Of a stretch of 36,197 nt of DNA, positions 15,628 to 24,741 are shown piece after piece. Below the pieces are notes generated by a model. The model did not search any database, had not been told where the DNA came from, and was given only the letters and a program-made list of their open reading frames with translations. The DNA comes from JALHST01 sp038316335. Its GTDB lineage: Bacteria > Bacteroidota > Bacteroidia > Flavobacteriales > Flavobacteriaceae. Within the stretch, counting starts at the first letter, position 1; the number at the start of each line of letters is the position of its first letter. Position numbers and translations under genes: made by a program. The stretch lies in assembly GCA_038316335.1 (NCBI GenBank), contig JBBQAM010000037.1, positions 1-36,197 of the forward strand, read 5' to 3'.

Positions 15628-17178
15628 ATGGCAAAACAAGAAGACGATTTCAAAAAAGTTATTTCCCACGCTAAGGAATATGGATATGTATTTCAATCTA
15701 GTGAAATATATGACGGCCTGAGTGCTGTCTATGATTATGGTCAAAACGGGGCAGAGCTCAAGAAGAATATCCGTGCATATTGGTGGATGGCTATGGTGCA
15801 ACTCAATGAGAATATCGTCGGTATCGACGCTGCTATTTTTATGCATCCTACTACTTGGAAGGCTTCCGGGCATGTTGATGCCTTCAATGATCCATTGATC
15901 GATAATAAGGATTCCAAAAAAAGATATCGGGCCGATGTGCTCATAGAGGATTATGTGGCCAAAATAGAGGCGAAGATCGAGAAGGAAGTTGAAAAGGCCA
16001 CCATTCGTTTTGGGGAAGCCTTCGATAAGGAGCAGTTCTTGAAGACCAACCAACGTGTTGTCGAATATCAAGAGGAAGCTTCAAGAATCCTAAAACGAAT
16101 GGGAAAGTCATTGGCAAACGAGGATTTGGCCGATGTCAAGCAACTAATCGAGGAGCTTGAGATCGCATGCCCAATGTCCGGGTCTAAGAACTGGACCGAT
16201 GTCAAGCAATTTAACCTCATGTTCGGGACCAAATTAGGCGCTTCCGCAGAAAATTCTACCGATTTGTACTTGCGACCTGAAACGGCCCAAGGGATATTCG
16301 TTAATTTCTCAAACGTCCAGAAGTCCGGTCGAATGAAAATTCCCTTCGGCATTGCCCAAACCGGCAAAGCTTTTCGTAATGAAATCGTGGCCCGACAATT
16401 CATTTTTCGCATGCGGGAATTTGAGCAGATGGAGATGCAGTTCTTTATCCAGCCCGGTACGCAAAAGGAATGGTATGAAATTTGGAAAGAAAAGCGCCTT
16501 CAATGGCACCTTTCATTAGGGTTGGGCACTGAAAATTATCGATTTCATGACCACGACAAACTAGCCCATTATGCCGATGCGGCTGCTGATATTGAATTCC
16601 GTTTTCCATTCGGGTTCAAGGAATTGGAGGGAATTCATTCCCGTACTGATTTTGATCTTTCCAACCATGAAAAATATTCCGGCAAAAAACTGCAATATTT
16701 TGACCCAGAAAAAAATGAAAATTATGTGCCCTATGTAGTCGAGACCTCAATTGGACTGGATCGCATGTTTTTGGCAGTATTTTCAAACGCCTTGCAGGAA
16801 GAGCAGCTCGAAAACGGTACCGTTAGGACCGTACTCAGACTTCCTTCGGTGCTTGCGCCCATCAAAGCGGCCATTCTGCCTTTGGTCAAAAAAGATGGCC
16901 TGCCCGAAATGGCGCAGCAAATCTTGGAAGACCTGAAATGGGACTTTATGGTAACCTATGACGAAAAGGACGCCGTAGGACGGCGCTATCGACGGCAAGA
17001 TGCCAACGGAACGCCATTCTGTATTACGGTAGACCACCAATCGCTAGAGGACCGTACAGTAACGCTTCGCCATCGAGACTCAATGGAACAGCAACGTATT
17101 TCCATCGACGATATCAAAGGCATTATCCATAAGGAGGTCGACATGAAGAGCTGGTTGCAAAAGGGATCATCAATTTAG
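15628..17178 (+). CDS. glyS: Glycine--tRNA ligase (dimeric type)
   Basis: A 516-residue class II synthetase that charges tRNA-Gly, of the single-chain alpha2 type rather than the alpha2beta2 bacterial type. The start of the fold (YGYVFQSSEIYDGLSAVYDYGQNGAELK) is diagnostic. The motif 2 region lies at 249-270 (FRNEIVARQF, then FRMREFEQMEM), motif 3 is ETSIGLDRMFLAVF, and a C-terminal anticodon-binding domain starts near the LAPIKAAILPLV segment. The length fits the bacterial dimeric family. Its 3' end overlaps by nine bases the stop region of the converging TBDR gene. Confidence 0.97.
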   Translation: MAKQEDDFKKVISHAKEYGYVFQSSEIYDGLSAVYDYGQNGAELKKNIRAYWWMAMVQLNENIVGIDAAIFMHPTTWKASGHVDAFNDPLIDNKDSKKRYRADVLIEDYVAKIEAKIEKEVEKATIRFGEAFDKEQFLKTNQRVVEYQEEASRILKRMGKSLANEDLADVKQLIEELEIACPMSGSKNWTDVKQFNLMFGTKLGASAENSTDLYLRPETAQGIFVNFSNVQKSGRMKIPFGIAQTGKAFRNEIVARQFIFRMREFEQMEMQFFIQPGTQKEWYEIWKEKRLQWHLSLGLGTENYRFHDHDKLAHYADAAADIEFRFPFGFKELEGIHSRTDFDLSNHEKYSGKKLQYFDPEKNENYVPYVVETSIGLDRMFLAVFSNALQEEQLENGTVRTVLRLPSVLAPIKAAILPLVKKDGLPEMAQQILEDLKWDFMVTYDEKDAVGRRYRRQDANGTPFCITVDHQSLEDRTVTLRHRDSMEQQRISIDDIKGIIHKEVDMKSWLQKGSSI

Positions 17179-19254
17179 GGTATACGCTAATCGTAGACTC
17201 CCATAAAAATTTCTACCATTCCCGGGATAAAAATAGCGCGGTTCGGCACCCCCGAACCCTACGGCATTGATAAGAACCGATTGGGCATATTTGGTGTCGC
17301 CCATATTGTTGATACCAAAATCCAATCCGGCTAGAAAGCCCTTAAAAATTTCTTTTTTATAACCCATTCGTGTGTTGATAAGCGTGAATGCTTCGCTATA
17401 GAGCGAAGTGGCATCCGTTAAGGGGATCCTATCTACATATTGAAGGGTAGAATTCCAATAGATTCCATTGGCCCATTGTAATTGCATTCCGAAATTCAAA
17501 CGATGTTTCGGGACCCCGGTCAACGGATTGCCTGAATAGTCGGTATCCCCATCGATAAACTTAACAAAGCGATCATCACTAAGACTGTAACTAATAAATG
17601 GGGATATTTGAAAATTCGTTGTAACCGAAATCCTATAATTTGCATCAAGGTCCAAGCCTTGGTGCTTAGTACTTCCGGCATTTTTCCCAATAAACTGATC
17701 TTCCCCGACCCTTTGTGCGACCAACAGATTTTTAATGTCCATGTGATATAGGGCTACTTCGATTGTCAACCGATTATTTAAAAAACCCATGAAGGAACCT
17801 ACCTCATAATTCGTACCTGTTTCCTGTTTTATGTCTGGATTTATTACTCCCTCGGGAGTCAAGGTTTCCTCTAAGCTTGGGTTTGAAAAACCACGGCTTA
17901 TGTTGGCATAAACACGCTTACCTGATGCGATATCATAATTTATATCAAGACTTGGTAAAAAAATCGTACTGAAATTTCGTTCGGCGCTTTTGTTATCAAT
18001 CCCTGTATTGAAAAGGTCCTTAAAATTATAATGTGTACTATTGATATTAAGGCCAAGTTGTGTGGTAAAATTTTTAGCGAACAGATAATTTACGTACCCG
18101 AATAGATTCAACTGTCTTCTCAATTCTGTATTATCACTTATTCGATCACCTTCTAAACTTCCATTCCCGTTATTGTTTTCATAAAGATTCTCAAAGGTAC
18201 CCCAATCATAGGAGTCCTTGTAAAGTTCAGCTCCAAGTGCATATTTTATTTTTTGCTCGATGCGACTAATTGAGCCTGAGAACTGGGTTCGAAAGCCATA
18301 TCCATTCGTAAATTCATCTAAAATATTAAAAGGACGGGGTTCGTAATGATCTAGATAGGTATAGAAAATACTTGTCGTATTATCAAGCCCGTGGCCGAAC
18401 TTATGTACATAGGAGAGTCCAAGTAGGCTGTATTTATTGGCTTCATAGCCCTTAGCTGCCTTCCAGGTGAAGGCTGCTTGTCTTGGGTTTTCATCAAAGG
18501 CCGACTGGCTAATCGAACTGGCTATTTGGGCATAGTAATCTATATAATTGACAAGAAGCCCGATCTTGTTCCGTGAATTGATCTTATAGGTTGATTTTAG
18601 AAGGAGGCCATCTCTTTGAAACCGATTATTTTCGCGGTAGCCATCAATATCGGTATGACCATATTGGAGACTTACCGATAGGTGGTCTTCAGCGTGCGAA
18701 AAACTGAAATTATTTTTGAGCAATCCGTAAGAGCCTATAGTGAAGTTGTTAATAAATTCAGTCGTTTCCGAATAGGGATCTTTTGAGTTCAAGACGATTG
18801 CACCTCCCAAGTTGGATCCGTATGCAGTTCCCTTAGGGCCCTTAATGACTTCGATAGAATGCAAGTTTTCCACGTCATAAGCCTCGATCGTAGAGGAACC
18901 GGTACCGTTTGTAACTGGGATTCCGTCGAAATACAGTCTGAGTTTGTCAGTGCCAAAAGGGGTACGTGCCCCTACACCGCGAATGGTGATGCGATTGGTG
19001 TTCAGTGCCCCTGACAAGACATATATACCCGAAATTTGATTGATTGAAGAAGTGATGTCAATAGGGCTATAATTTTCGAAGACTCTTGCCCCTATACCGC
19101 TTGAAGCCACAATCCCGGTAGCGCTTCGTATTTTTAGGGTATCGATGAGGATGACCTCATCCAATCGTGTTACACTATCTTTTTGGGTTGTTTCTTGACC
19201 AAAAGAAGACCAACAGCCAATAAATACTAAAAAAAAGAATGATAATGCTTTCAT
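17170..19254 (-). CDS. TonB-dependent receptor, siderophore-receptor type
   Basis: A 694-residue outer-membrane receptor with signal peptide (1-19, cut before Gln20). It lacks the carboxypeptidase-like N-terminal domain of the other TBDRs in the window and starts directly with a TonB-box-like segment (RLDEVIL, 30-36) and plug (INQISGIYVLSGALNTNRITIRG, then DGIPVTNGTG and EVIKGPKGTAYGSNLGG). Size and plug style resemble FecA/siderophore or cobalamin receptors more than SusC. It is the second gene of a leftward pair, 30 bases after a small DUF3575-like barrel protein. No siderophore biosynthesis or FecR/sigma gene is visible nearby, so the substrate is open. Confidence 0.93.
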   Translation of the reverse strand: MKALSFFFLVFIGCWSSFGQETTQKDSVTRLDEVILIDTLKIRSATGIVASSGIGARVFENYSPIDITSSINQISGIYVLSGALNTNRITIRGVGARTPFGTDKLRLYFDGIPVTNGTGSSTIEAYDVENLHSIEVIKGPKGTAYGSNLGGAIVLNSKDPYSETTEFINNFTIGSYGLLKNNFSFSHAEDHLSVSLQYGHTDIDGYRENNRFQRDGLLLKSTYKINSRNKIGLLVNYIDYYAQIASSISQSAFDENPRQAAFTWKAAKGYEANKYSLLGLSYVHKFGHGLDNTTSIFYTYLDHYEPRPFNILDEFTNGYGFRTQFSGSISRIEQKIKYALGAELYKDSYDWGTFENLYENNNGNGSLEGDRISDNTELRRQLNLFGYVNYLFAKNFTTQLGLNINSTHYNFKDLFNTGIDNKSAERNFSTIFLPSLDINYDIASGKRVYANISRGFSNPSLEETLTPEGVINPDIKQETGTNYEVGSFMGFLNNRLTIEVALYHMDIKNLLVAQRVGEDQFIGKNAGSTKHQGLDLDANYRISVTTNFQISPFISYSLSDDRFVKFIDGDTDYSGNPLTGVPKHRLNFGMQLQWANGIYWNSTLQYVDRIPLTDATSLYSEAFTLINTRMGYKKEIFKGFLAGLDFGINNMGDTKYAQSVLINAVGFGGAEPRYFYPGNGRNFYGSLRLAYTLN

Positions 19255-19284
19255 GTAGTAAGGATAAGGCTCTTTAAATTTAGA

Positions 19285-19806
19285 TTAAAATCGAAACCCG
19301 ACCGATAAACCGAACCGGTACATAAAGGCGTCCTGAAAGTCGGCTGCATTCATATTGCGGCCCAAGCCTCCATTGATTTCCAGACTGAATTTTTCACTCC
19401 TGGTCAGCCATTTATTACCTACCCCTAGGCCTATGGCCAGCGTACTATAATCATTGTTTCTAGTTCCGATTGAGGCGTTGGGAATTTCATCTTCCCCAGT
19501 ATAGTAGAGTCCGAAGGCCTCTGCAAAAAAGCCGCTCCGTGGAGCGTAACCGAAGTACGCCCTAAAATTGGGGCCAATTCCAAAATTTCCATTGAAATCG
19601 CTTGCCTTACCATCAAAATATATCGTACCGCCCACGCTTGTGTCTTCATTCAAAAAATACTCATAGGAACCTTCAACGGTAGTAGTGGCCAAGAATAAGC
19701 CAATATTGAACTTAACTTCATGGGCATTGTCAAACCGGGAGTAGGCCTGTGAATAGGTATAATTTGATAGCAAAATCAAAGTCGTCAAAGTCCATAAATA
19801 GTTCAT
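19285..19806 (-). CDS. Small outer-membrane beta-barrel protein (DUF3575-like)
   Basis: A 173-residue protein with a signal peptide (about 1-19, ending YSQ) followed by alternating hydrophobic/polar strands: EVKFNIGLFLATTTVEGSYEYF, SVGGTIYFDG, FFAEAFGLYY, LAIGLGVGNKW and the terminal RFGLSVGFRF ending in Phe. The size and terminal aromatic fit an eight-strand outer-membrane barrel, and the opening recalls DUF3575. It is the first gene of a leftward pair with the siderophore-type receptor and probably shares its promoter (19859-19866). Role unknown; an accessory to receptor function is possible. Confidence 0.87.
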   Translation of the reverse strand: MNYLWTLTTLILLSNYTYSQAYSRFDNAHEVKFNIGLFLATTTVEGSYEYFLNEDTSVGGTIYFDGKASDFNGNFGIGPNFRAYFGYAPRSGFFAEAFGLYYTGEDEIPNASIGTRNNDYSTLAIGLGVGNKWLTRSEKFSLEINGGLGRNMNAADFQDAFMYRFGLSVGFRF

Positions 19807-19858
19807 CGTATTCAGTTTTCAAGTTTAAGGATCGGCTGCAATTCTCATTCCGAAAATG

Positions 19859-19866
19859 CAAAATTA
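19859..19866 (-). promoter_or_regulatory. -7 element for the barrel protein/TBDR pair
   Basis: On the minus strand this reads TAATTTTG, an exact TAnnTTTG match, 53 bases ahead of the ATG at 19806. The -33 element is not obvious. It lies in the 131-base divergent gap shared with exonuclease III. Confidence 0.4.
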
Positions 19867-19937
19867 GCTCTTTAATACGTGGAAACTATAGAAGCATTGC
19901 TGATGTTTTTACTATTTTTAAAGTCTTTACCATATAA

Positions 19938-20702
19938 ATGAAGATCATATCCTATAATGTAAATGGTATTCGGGCAGCCTTGAATAAAGGTTTCATCAAC
20001 TGGTTACAGGCAGTTGACCCCGATGTGGTATGTCTCCAGGAAATCAAGGCGATGAAAGAACAATTGGATCTTTCTGTATTTCAGGAGGCTGGATATCTAT
20101 TTACATATTGGTACAGTGCCCAAAAGAAGGGGTATAGCGGTGTTGCGATATTGTCTAAAACCAAACCAGACCACATAGAATATGGCACTGGTATCGAATC
20201 TATGGATTTTGAAGGAAGAAATATTAGGGCCGATTTCGGTGACCTTTCTGTTATGAGCATGTACCTTCCATCGGGCACTAATATCGCCCGATTAGATCAT
20301 AAGCTGCAATATATGGACGATTTTCATGACTATATCGATCAATTAAAAAGGGAGCGCCCCAAGCTTATAATTTTGGGCGATTATAATATCTGTCATCAAG
20401 CCATAGACATCCACGATCCAATACGAAATGCCAATGTTTCAGGATTTTTGCCCGTTGAACGTGCATGGATCGGGAATTTTATAGGGAACGGATTTATTGA
20501 CAGCTTTCGTCATTTTAATAAAGAGCCCAATAATTATACGTGGTGGACGTATCGTGCCAATGCCCGGAACAATAACAAGGGCTGGCGGCTTGACTATGGC
20601 ATGGTCAGTGAACCCTTGAAAAAAAATTTAAAACGATCGGTGATTTTATCAGAGGCAAAACATAGTGATCATTGCCCGATTTTGGTTGAGCTTGAAGTTT
20701 AA
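19938..20702 (+). CDS. xth: Exodeoxyribonuclease III (AP endonuclease)
   Basis: A 254-residue cytoplasmic EEP-family enzyme of base excision repair that cuts at abasic sites and removes nucleotides 3' to 5'. Catalytic residues are visible: Asn9 in SYNVNGIRAAL, Glu35 in CLQEIKA, Tyr109 in MSMYLPSG, Asp148/Asn150 in ILGDYNICH, the GWRLDY signature with Asp219, and Asp244/His245 in SDHCPILVE. It has no signal peptide, unlike the secreted EEP-family paralogue at 4672-5718. The length is normal. Confidence 0.96.
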   Translation: MKIISYNVNGIRAALNKGFINWLQAVDPDVVCLQEIKAMKEQLDLSVFQEAGYLFTYWYSAQKKGYSGVAILSKTKPDHIEYGTGIESMDFEGRNIRADFGDLSVMSMYLPSGTNIARLDHKLQYMDDFHDYIDQLKRERPKLIILGDYNICHQAIDIHDPIRNANVSGFLPVERAWIGNFIGNGFIDSFRHFNKEPNNYTWWTYRANARNNNKGWRLDYGMVSEPLKKNLKRSVILSEAKHSDHCPILVELEV

Positions 20703-20736
20703 TGGGTCAACTAAAAACCAACGGGGATATAATTTG

Positions 20737-20744
20737 TAAATTTG
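20737..20744 (+). promoter_or_regulatory. -7 element for the aldo/keto reductase gene
   Basis: TAAATTTG is an exact TAnnTTTG match, 29 bases ahead of the ATG at 20774 and within the short gap after exonuclease III. The -33 element is not clear. Confidence 0.4.
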
Positions 20745-20773
20745 CGCTTTCCAATAGGTCACATCTTTAATAC

Positions 20774-21814
20774 ATGGAATATACCAACCTACCACATACT
20801 GCCATTGAAGTAAGTAAAATTTGTTTGGGTACGATGACTTGGGGCAATCAAAATACCGAAGCCGAAGGTCATGAACAAATGGATTATGCCTGGGATAAGG
20901 GGATCAATTTTTTTGATACCGCCGAATTATATCCCATTCCGGCACATCCAGATAGACATTCGGCCACGGAAAAGATCATAGGTACTTGGTTTAAAAAGAA
21001 AAAAAACCGGGAAAAAATCATCTTGGCTTCCAAAATTGTCGGGAAGGCTGATTTTACCAAGTTTATACGCACTACCGGATTTACAAGGGAATCTATAGTA
21101 GGTGCCGTAGAAGCAAGTCTGACACGTCTTCAGACTGACTATATTGACCTCTATCAACTCCATTGGCCCGAAAGAAATACCAACTATTTTGGCAAACGGG
21201 GGTACCAGTATGATATTACCGACTTTTGGGAAGATAACATCCATCAGGTTTTGGAAACCTTAAATGAGTTGATTCGCGAAGGTAAAATTTTGCATGTGGG
21301 ACTTTCAAATGAAACCCCTTGGGGCGTTATGCGCTATTTGGAAGAAAGCAAGGTGCATGCCAGTCTGCCAAGGATGATAACCATACAGAATCCGTATAGT
21401 CTTTTGAATCGACAGTTCGAAATTGGCAATTCGGAAGTCTCTCATAGGGAGAAAATAGGACTTTTGGCCTATTCACCCTTGGCATTTGGGGTATTAAGCG
21501 GTAAATATCTTGGTGGGATGCAGCCGGCAACAGCTCGACTTACATTGTTCCCGAACTATACCAGATATAGTAGTGAAGCGGCTAGTAAAGCCACAGAAAA
21601 GTATCATAAATTGGCTCAGGAGCATACTATTTCGATGGCTCAAATGGCGCTGGCATTCGTAAATAGCCGTCCTTTTCTGACCAGTACGATTATCGGGGCG
21701 ACCAATATGCGACAACTCAAGGAAAATATCGAAAGTATCGATTTGAATTTGAGCGATACCATACTTCAGGGCATCGAGAAGATCCATGAAGAAATCCCGA
21801 ATCCGGCACCTTAA
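20774..21814 (+). CDS. Aldo/keto reductase (Tas-like)
   Basis: A 346-residue NADPH-dependent oxidoreductase of the aldo/keto reductase family. The catalytic tetrad is complete: Asp48 and Tyr53 (FFDTAELY), Lys87 (LASK) and His130 (LYQLHWPER). The C-terminal part has the cofactor-binding phrases GLLAYSPLAFGVLSGKY and TSTIIGATNMRQLKENI. The long insertion after the Asp/Tyr pair (ELYPIPAHPDR) and overall length match the Tas/YhdN-like subgroup. Its substrate is unknown. A short membrane micropeptide gene starts nine bases after the stop and is probably on the same transcript. Confidence 0.95.
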   Translation: MEYTNLPHTAIEVSKICLGTMTWGNQNTEAEGHEQMDYAWDKGINFFDTAELYPIPAHPDRHSATEKIIGTWFKKKKNREKIILASKIVGKADFTKFIRTTGFTRESIVGAVEASLTRLQTDYIDLYQLHWPERNTNYFGKRGYQYDITDFWEDNIHQVLETLNELIREGKILHVGLSNETPWGVMRYLEESKVHASLPRMITIQNPYSLLNRQFEIGNSEVSHREKIGLLAYSPLAFGVLSGKYLGGMQPATARLTLFPNYTRYSSEAASKATEKYHKLAQEHTISMAQMALAFVNSRPFLTSTIIGATNMRQLKENIESIDLNLSDTILQGIEKIHEEIPNPAP

Positions 21815-21823
21815 AAGTAACCT

Positions 21824-21922
21824 ATGTATTTTTTGAAAGTGGGCTTTTGGCAACTTATCCTTATCTTGGCAGTAATTGTTATAATTCTTGTATTTGCAAG
21901 AATAATGCGGGATAAGCGTTAG
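21824..21922 (+). CDS. 32-residue membrane micropeptide, TatA-like
   Basis: An ATG nine bases after the aldo/keto reductase stop opens a 33-codon frame ending TAG, three bases short of the converging radA stop. The product has a short N-terminus, one strong membrane helix (about residues 8-24, beginning GFWQLILIL) and a basic tail (RIMRDKR). The F-W-Q-L-I-L start of the helix recalls the TatA/TatE N-terminus, but the conserved Phe-Gly hinge after the helix is replaced by Phe-Ala-Arg and there is no amphipathic helix. It could equally be an unrelated small membrane protein. The frame is filled by hydrophobic codons in a way unlikely for chance. Confidence 0.55.
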   Translation: MYFLKVGFWQLILILAVIVIILVFARIMRDKR

Positions 21923-21925
21923 GCA

Positions 21926-23287
21926 TTAGGTAAACAACCTGGCGATTACATCTTCGATCCTTGACACCAATTGCACCGTGATTTTTGTATTCTTGAGGTC
22001 TATTTTATTGCGTTTGGAAACATAGATATCTGTGAACCCAAGTTTCTCTGCTTCCAAAATTCTTTGCTCTACACGTTGCACGGGCCGAATCTCTCCTGCT
22101 AGACCGACTTCTGCAGCGAAACAAACTCCTTTTTCGATGGGGATATCTGAATTGCTTGATAATATGGCGGCAATTACGGCAAGATCAATTGCCGGGTCAT
22201 CAACTGAAATTCCACCTGTAATGTTTAAAAAGACATCTTTTGCGCCGAGTTTAAAACCGGCCCTTTTTTCAAGAACCGCCAAAAGCATATTCAAGCGTTT
22301 GACATAATAACCGGTCGAGGAACGTTGAGGGGTGCCGTATACCGCCGTACTTACCAGGGCCTGTATTTCTATCAGCAAAGGGCGCATGCCTTCAATAGTA
22401 GCGGCAATTGCTGTGCCACTTAGACCTTCATCATTTTTTGAAATAAGGATCTCGGACGGATTGTTGACTTCCCGAAGTCCGTTTCCTTGCATTTCGTAAA
22501 TGCCCAATTCGGCCGTGGAACCAAAACGGTTTTTTAAGGCCCGTAGAATGCGATAGACATAGTTGCGATCTCCTTCGAATTGAAGCACCGTATCTACCAT
22601 ATGTTCCAATATTTTGGGGCCGGCAATCGAACCATCTTTGGTTATATGACCGATCAAGATAACGGGGACATTGGTTTCCTTGGCAAATTTGATAAGTTCG
22701 GCCGTGCATTCCCTGATTTGGGAGATGCTGCCTGCCGCCGATTCAATGTAGTCAGAATGCAAGGTTTGGATTGAATCAATGACCACAATGTCAGGCGAAA
22801 TCGTTTGGATCTGTTGAAAGATGTTCTGGGTTTTGGTTTCGGTCAGGATGAAACAAGTCTCGCTATTGGGATGAATGCGATCAGCCCGCATTTTAATCTG
22901 TTTCTGACTTTCTTCCCCAGAGACATAAAGCGTTCTATAGGGTAGTTTAAGGGCAATCTGGAGCAAAAGGGTGCTTTTGCCGATTCCGGGTTCACCGCCC
23001 AAAAGAACCAAGGATCCTGGGACTAAGCCACCACCTAATACCCTATTGAACTCTAGATCATGGGCATTCAATCGAATCTCTTTTTCGCTACTGATCTCTC
23101 GAACCCTTAACGGAGTTGCAATCTTTTTGGAGGTAGCAGAAGAAATTTTCCAAGGTATTTTATCTTCCTTTTGGATAACCTCTTCCACAACGGTATTCCA
23201 TTCTTTGCAAGCGGAACATTGTCCTACCCATTTGGCATACTGTGTGCCACAATTTTGACAAAAGAAAGCTGTTTTCGTTTTGGCCAT
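21926..23287 (-). CDS. radA: DNA repair protein RadA (Sms)
   Basis: A 453-residue RecA-like ATPase that helps process recombination intermediates by branch migration. All family parts are in order: an N-terminal zinc finger (Cys10, Cys13, Cys24, Cys27), Walker A GEPGIGKST at 98-106, Walker B-like DIVVIDSIQT, the RadA-specific KNRFG motif at 252-256, and a C-terminal Lon-like domain. The length is normal. It lies downstream of the esterase-fold gene on the same strand but after a 284-base gap, so it probably has its own promoter. Confidence 0.97.
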   Translation of the reverse strand: MAKTKTAFFCQNCGTQYAKWVGQCSACKEWNTVVEEVIQKEDKIPWKISSATSKKIATPLRVREISSEKEIRLNAHDLEFNRVLGGGLVPGSLVLLGGEPGIGKSTLLLQIALKLPYRTLYVSGEESQKQIKMRADRIHPNSETCFILTETKTQNIFQQIQTISPDIVVIDSIQTLHSDYIESAAGSISQIRECTAELIKFAKETNVPVILIGHITKDGSIAGPKILEHMVDTVLQFEGDRNYVYRILRALKNRFGSTAELGIYEMQGNGLREVNNPSEILISKNDEGLSGTAIAATIEGMRPLLIEIQALVSTAVYGTPQRSSTGYYVKRLNMLLAVLEKRAGFKLGAKDVFLNITGGISVDDPAIDLAVIAAILSSNSDIPIEKGVCFAAEVGLAGEIRPVQRVEQRILEAEKLGFTDIYVSKRNKIDLKNTKITVQLVSRIEDVIARLFT

Positions 23288-23479
23288 ATTTCAGGGTTAA
23301 GGTCTGGGGCTAAAGATAAAACTTTGAATTGTATTGAACAGGTTAGGGTAAGGGTTTAATCGCAAGATGTTCTGACGAAACATCTACTTTACAGGATAAT
23401 TTCAAAAAGGGCTCGGTCGATACTGGCAAGAAGAAATCGCTTCGTGGGCTTGATCCAGGCAATGACTTCATATCAATGC

Positions 23480-23494
23480 ACCAAACTGTTTGGT
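23480..23494. repeat. Short palindrome upstream of radA
   Basis: ACCAAAC and GTTTGGT form a perfect 7-base inverted repeat around one central T. It lies in the 284-base gap between the esterase-fold gene and radA. Another 7-base hairpin (AGATGTT/AACATCT, 23365-23371 with 23379-23385) is nearby. Either could be a regulator site; nothing else recognisable is in the gap. Confidence 0.35.
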
Positions 23495-23571
23495 AAGGAG
23501 GTAACTTTTCGATTTTGATTCAAAGTAAATCGCGAATTTGATTTTGTATTTCGAAGTAGCAATTTAACTGC

Positions 23572-24714
23572 CTAAAATCCAAAATCAGCCTTTAGGGCGT
23601 CAATTTTCTCTAAGGCCATATCCTTGGTTAGAAAATCAATTTCATCCATGCCAAAGGCTTTTTCAAATGTTTTTAGCGCCTTTTTTGGTTCACCCAATTG
23701 CTCATAATATTCTCCTTCGAAATAAAAACCAAGCATGGTATCAGGAAATTCCTCCTTGCAAAGTTCTGAAAGGGGTTTTAAGGATTCGAAATCCTCCTTT
23801 TTCCGGATTCCGGCATATATTGCCATAACGTCATTGAGGTCGACCCTTTTTCTAAATCCGAACAAGTCTTCAATGCCTTGATATTTATCTTCCAAGTATT
23901 TGAAAACGGGCTCTTCGGACGTTAATATTTTCGTTTTATATTCTTTGGGGCTAATAGGTTTGAACATGCCAAAAATATTATCAAACGCCTTGCCGAGACC
24001 ATAGGTCGCTACCGCAATATGATCCGCCCCGGGATATTCCTCGAAATAATAATGCAGGTTTTCCTTATTTAGCGCCTTGATGGCCTTGTCCATAGCCAAA
24101 ATACGGGCGGTATCCGCGTTTTTTTCACCTTCAATGATCAATTGGTAAAAAATTTGTTTCTCAAAAGCTCCGAGACGACTCGGTAACCTTGTATCCATAT
24201 CTGGTGCCAAGCTGGGGGATATGCTGACATACGCATTAAATAGGGAGTTGTCCTTGAACAACCAATAATTTTCAAAATTAGCAGTAATATCGTACCCAAT
24301 TATCATCTTAAATGGTGCTGTACTAAAGTTTAAATCGAGGTAAGGAATTATTTCCATTCCTAGAAATTCGAAGAACTGTTTCCCTTTTTCCGTAGGCAAT
24401 CCCGTATCGGGTTCGAACGCACAATCCACAAGACGGGTGTTGTTTTTGCTTTGGTCAATGCCAACAACAATACTTTGGGGCATGCCATGAAAACGGCTAT
24501 AAAATTTGGCATTGGCCACTACTTGATCGAATAGGTATTCTGCGTCAAGGACGACAATTAAGGGGTATTTTTTCTCCTTGTCGTAATCTTCCGGAAAATA
24601 ATATCGAACGTCCCTTCTTTCTTGAAGTTTAAACGATTCAAAAATTTCTTGTTTTACTTGGGCACTTAGGTTCAAACCTAAGAGAAGCACTAAAACGGTA
24701 ATTGAACGTACCAT
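23572..24714 (-). CDS. Esterase-D-like alpha/beta hydrolase fold protein, catalytic Ser replaced
   Basis: A 380-residue exported protein (signal about 1-18, ending SAQ). Residues 25-260 follow the putative-esterase (EstD/Fes-like) fold: RDVRYYFPEDYDKEKKYPLIVVLDAEY, then VVGIDQ, then the nucleophile elbow. The elbow reads IIGYDITANF with Asp142 where the family has Ser (GxSxG), and the second Gly is Thr144, while a histidine remains in the usual place (His232, GADHIAV). The last ~100 residues look TPR-like (FEGEYYEQLGEPKKALKTFEKAF). It is therefore probably not a normal serine esterase. It ends a leftward cluster with panC, panD and a flippase-like protein, 27 bases after the latter. Confidence 0.9.
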   Translation of the reverse strand: MVRSITVLVLLLGLNLSAQVKQEIFESFKLQERRDVRYYFPEDYDKEKKYPLIVVLDAEYLFDQVVANAKFYSRFHGMPQSIVVGIDQSKNNTRLVDCAFEPDTGLPTEKGKQFFEFLGMEIIPYLDLNFSTAPFKMIIGYDITANFENYWLFKDNSLFNAYVSISPSLAPDMDTRLPSRLGAFEKQIFYQLIIEGEKNADTARILAMDKAIKALNKENLHYYFEEYPGADHIAVATYGLGKAFDNIFGMFKPISPKEYKTKILTSEEPVFKYLEDKYQGIEDLFGFRKRVDLNDVMAIYAGIRKKEDFESLKPLSELCKEEFPDTMLGFYFEGEYYEQLGEPKKALKTFEKAFGMDEIDFLTKDMALEKIDALKADFGF

Positions 24715-24741
24715 ATAAGAAAATTGCGCTAAGAATGGCTA

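Noticed and set aside
23288..23571. Possible short coding frames in the gap upstream of radA
   Set aside because: Translations show no recognisable motif or start context; the frames are short and look like chance.
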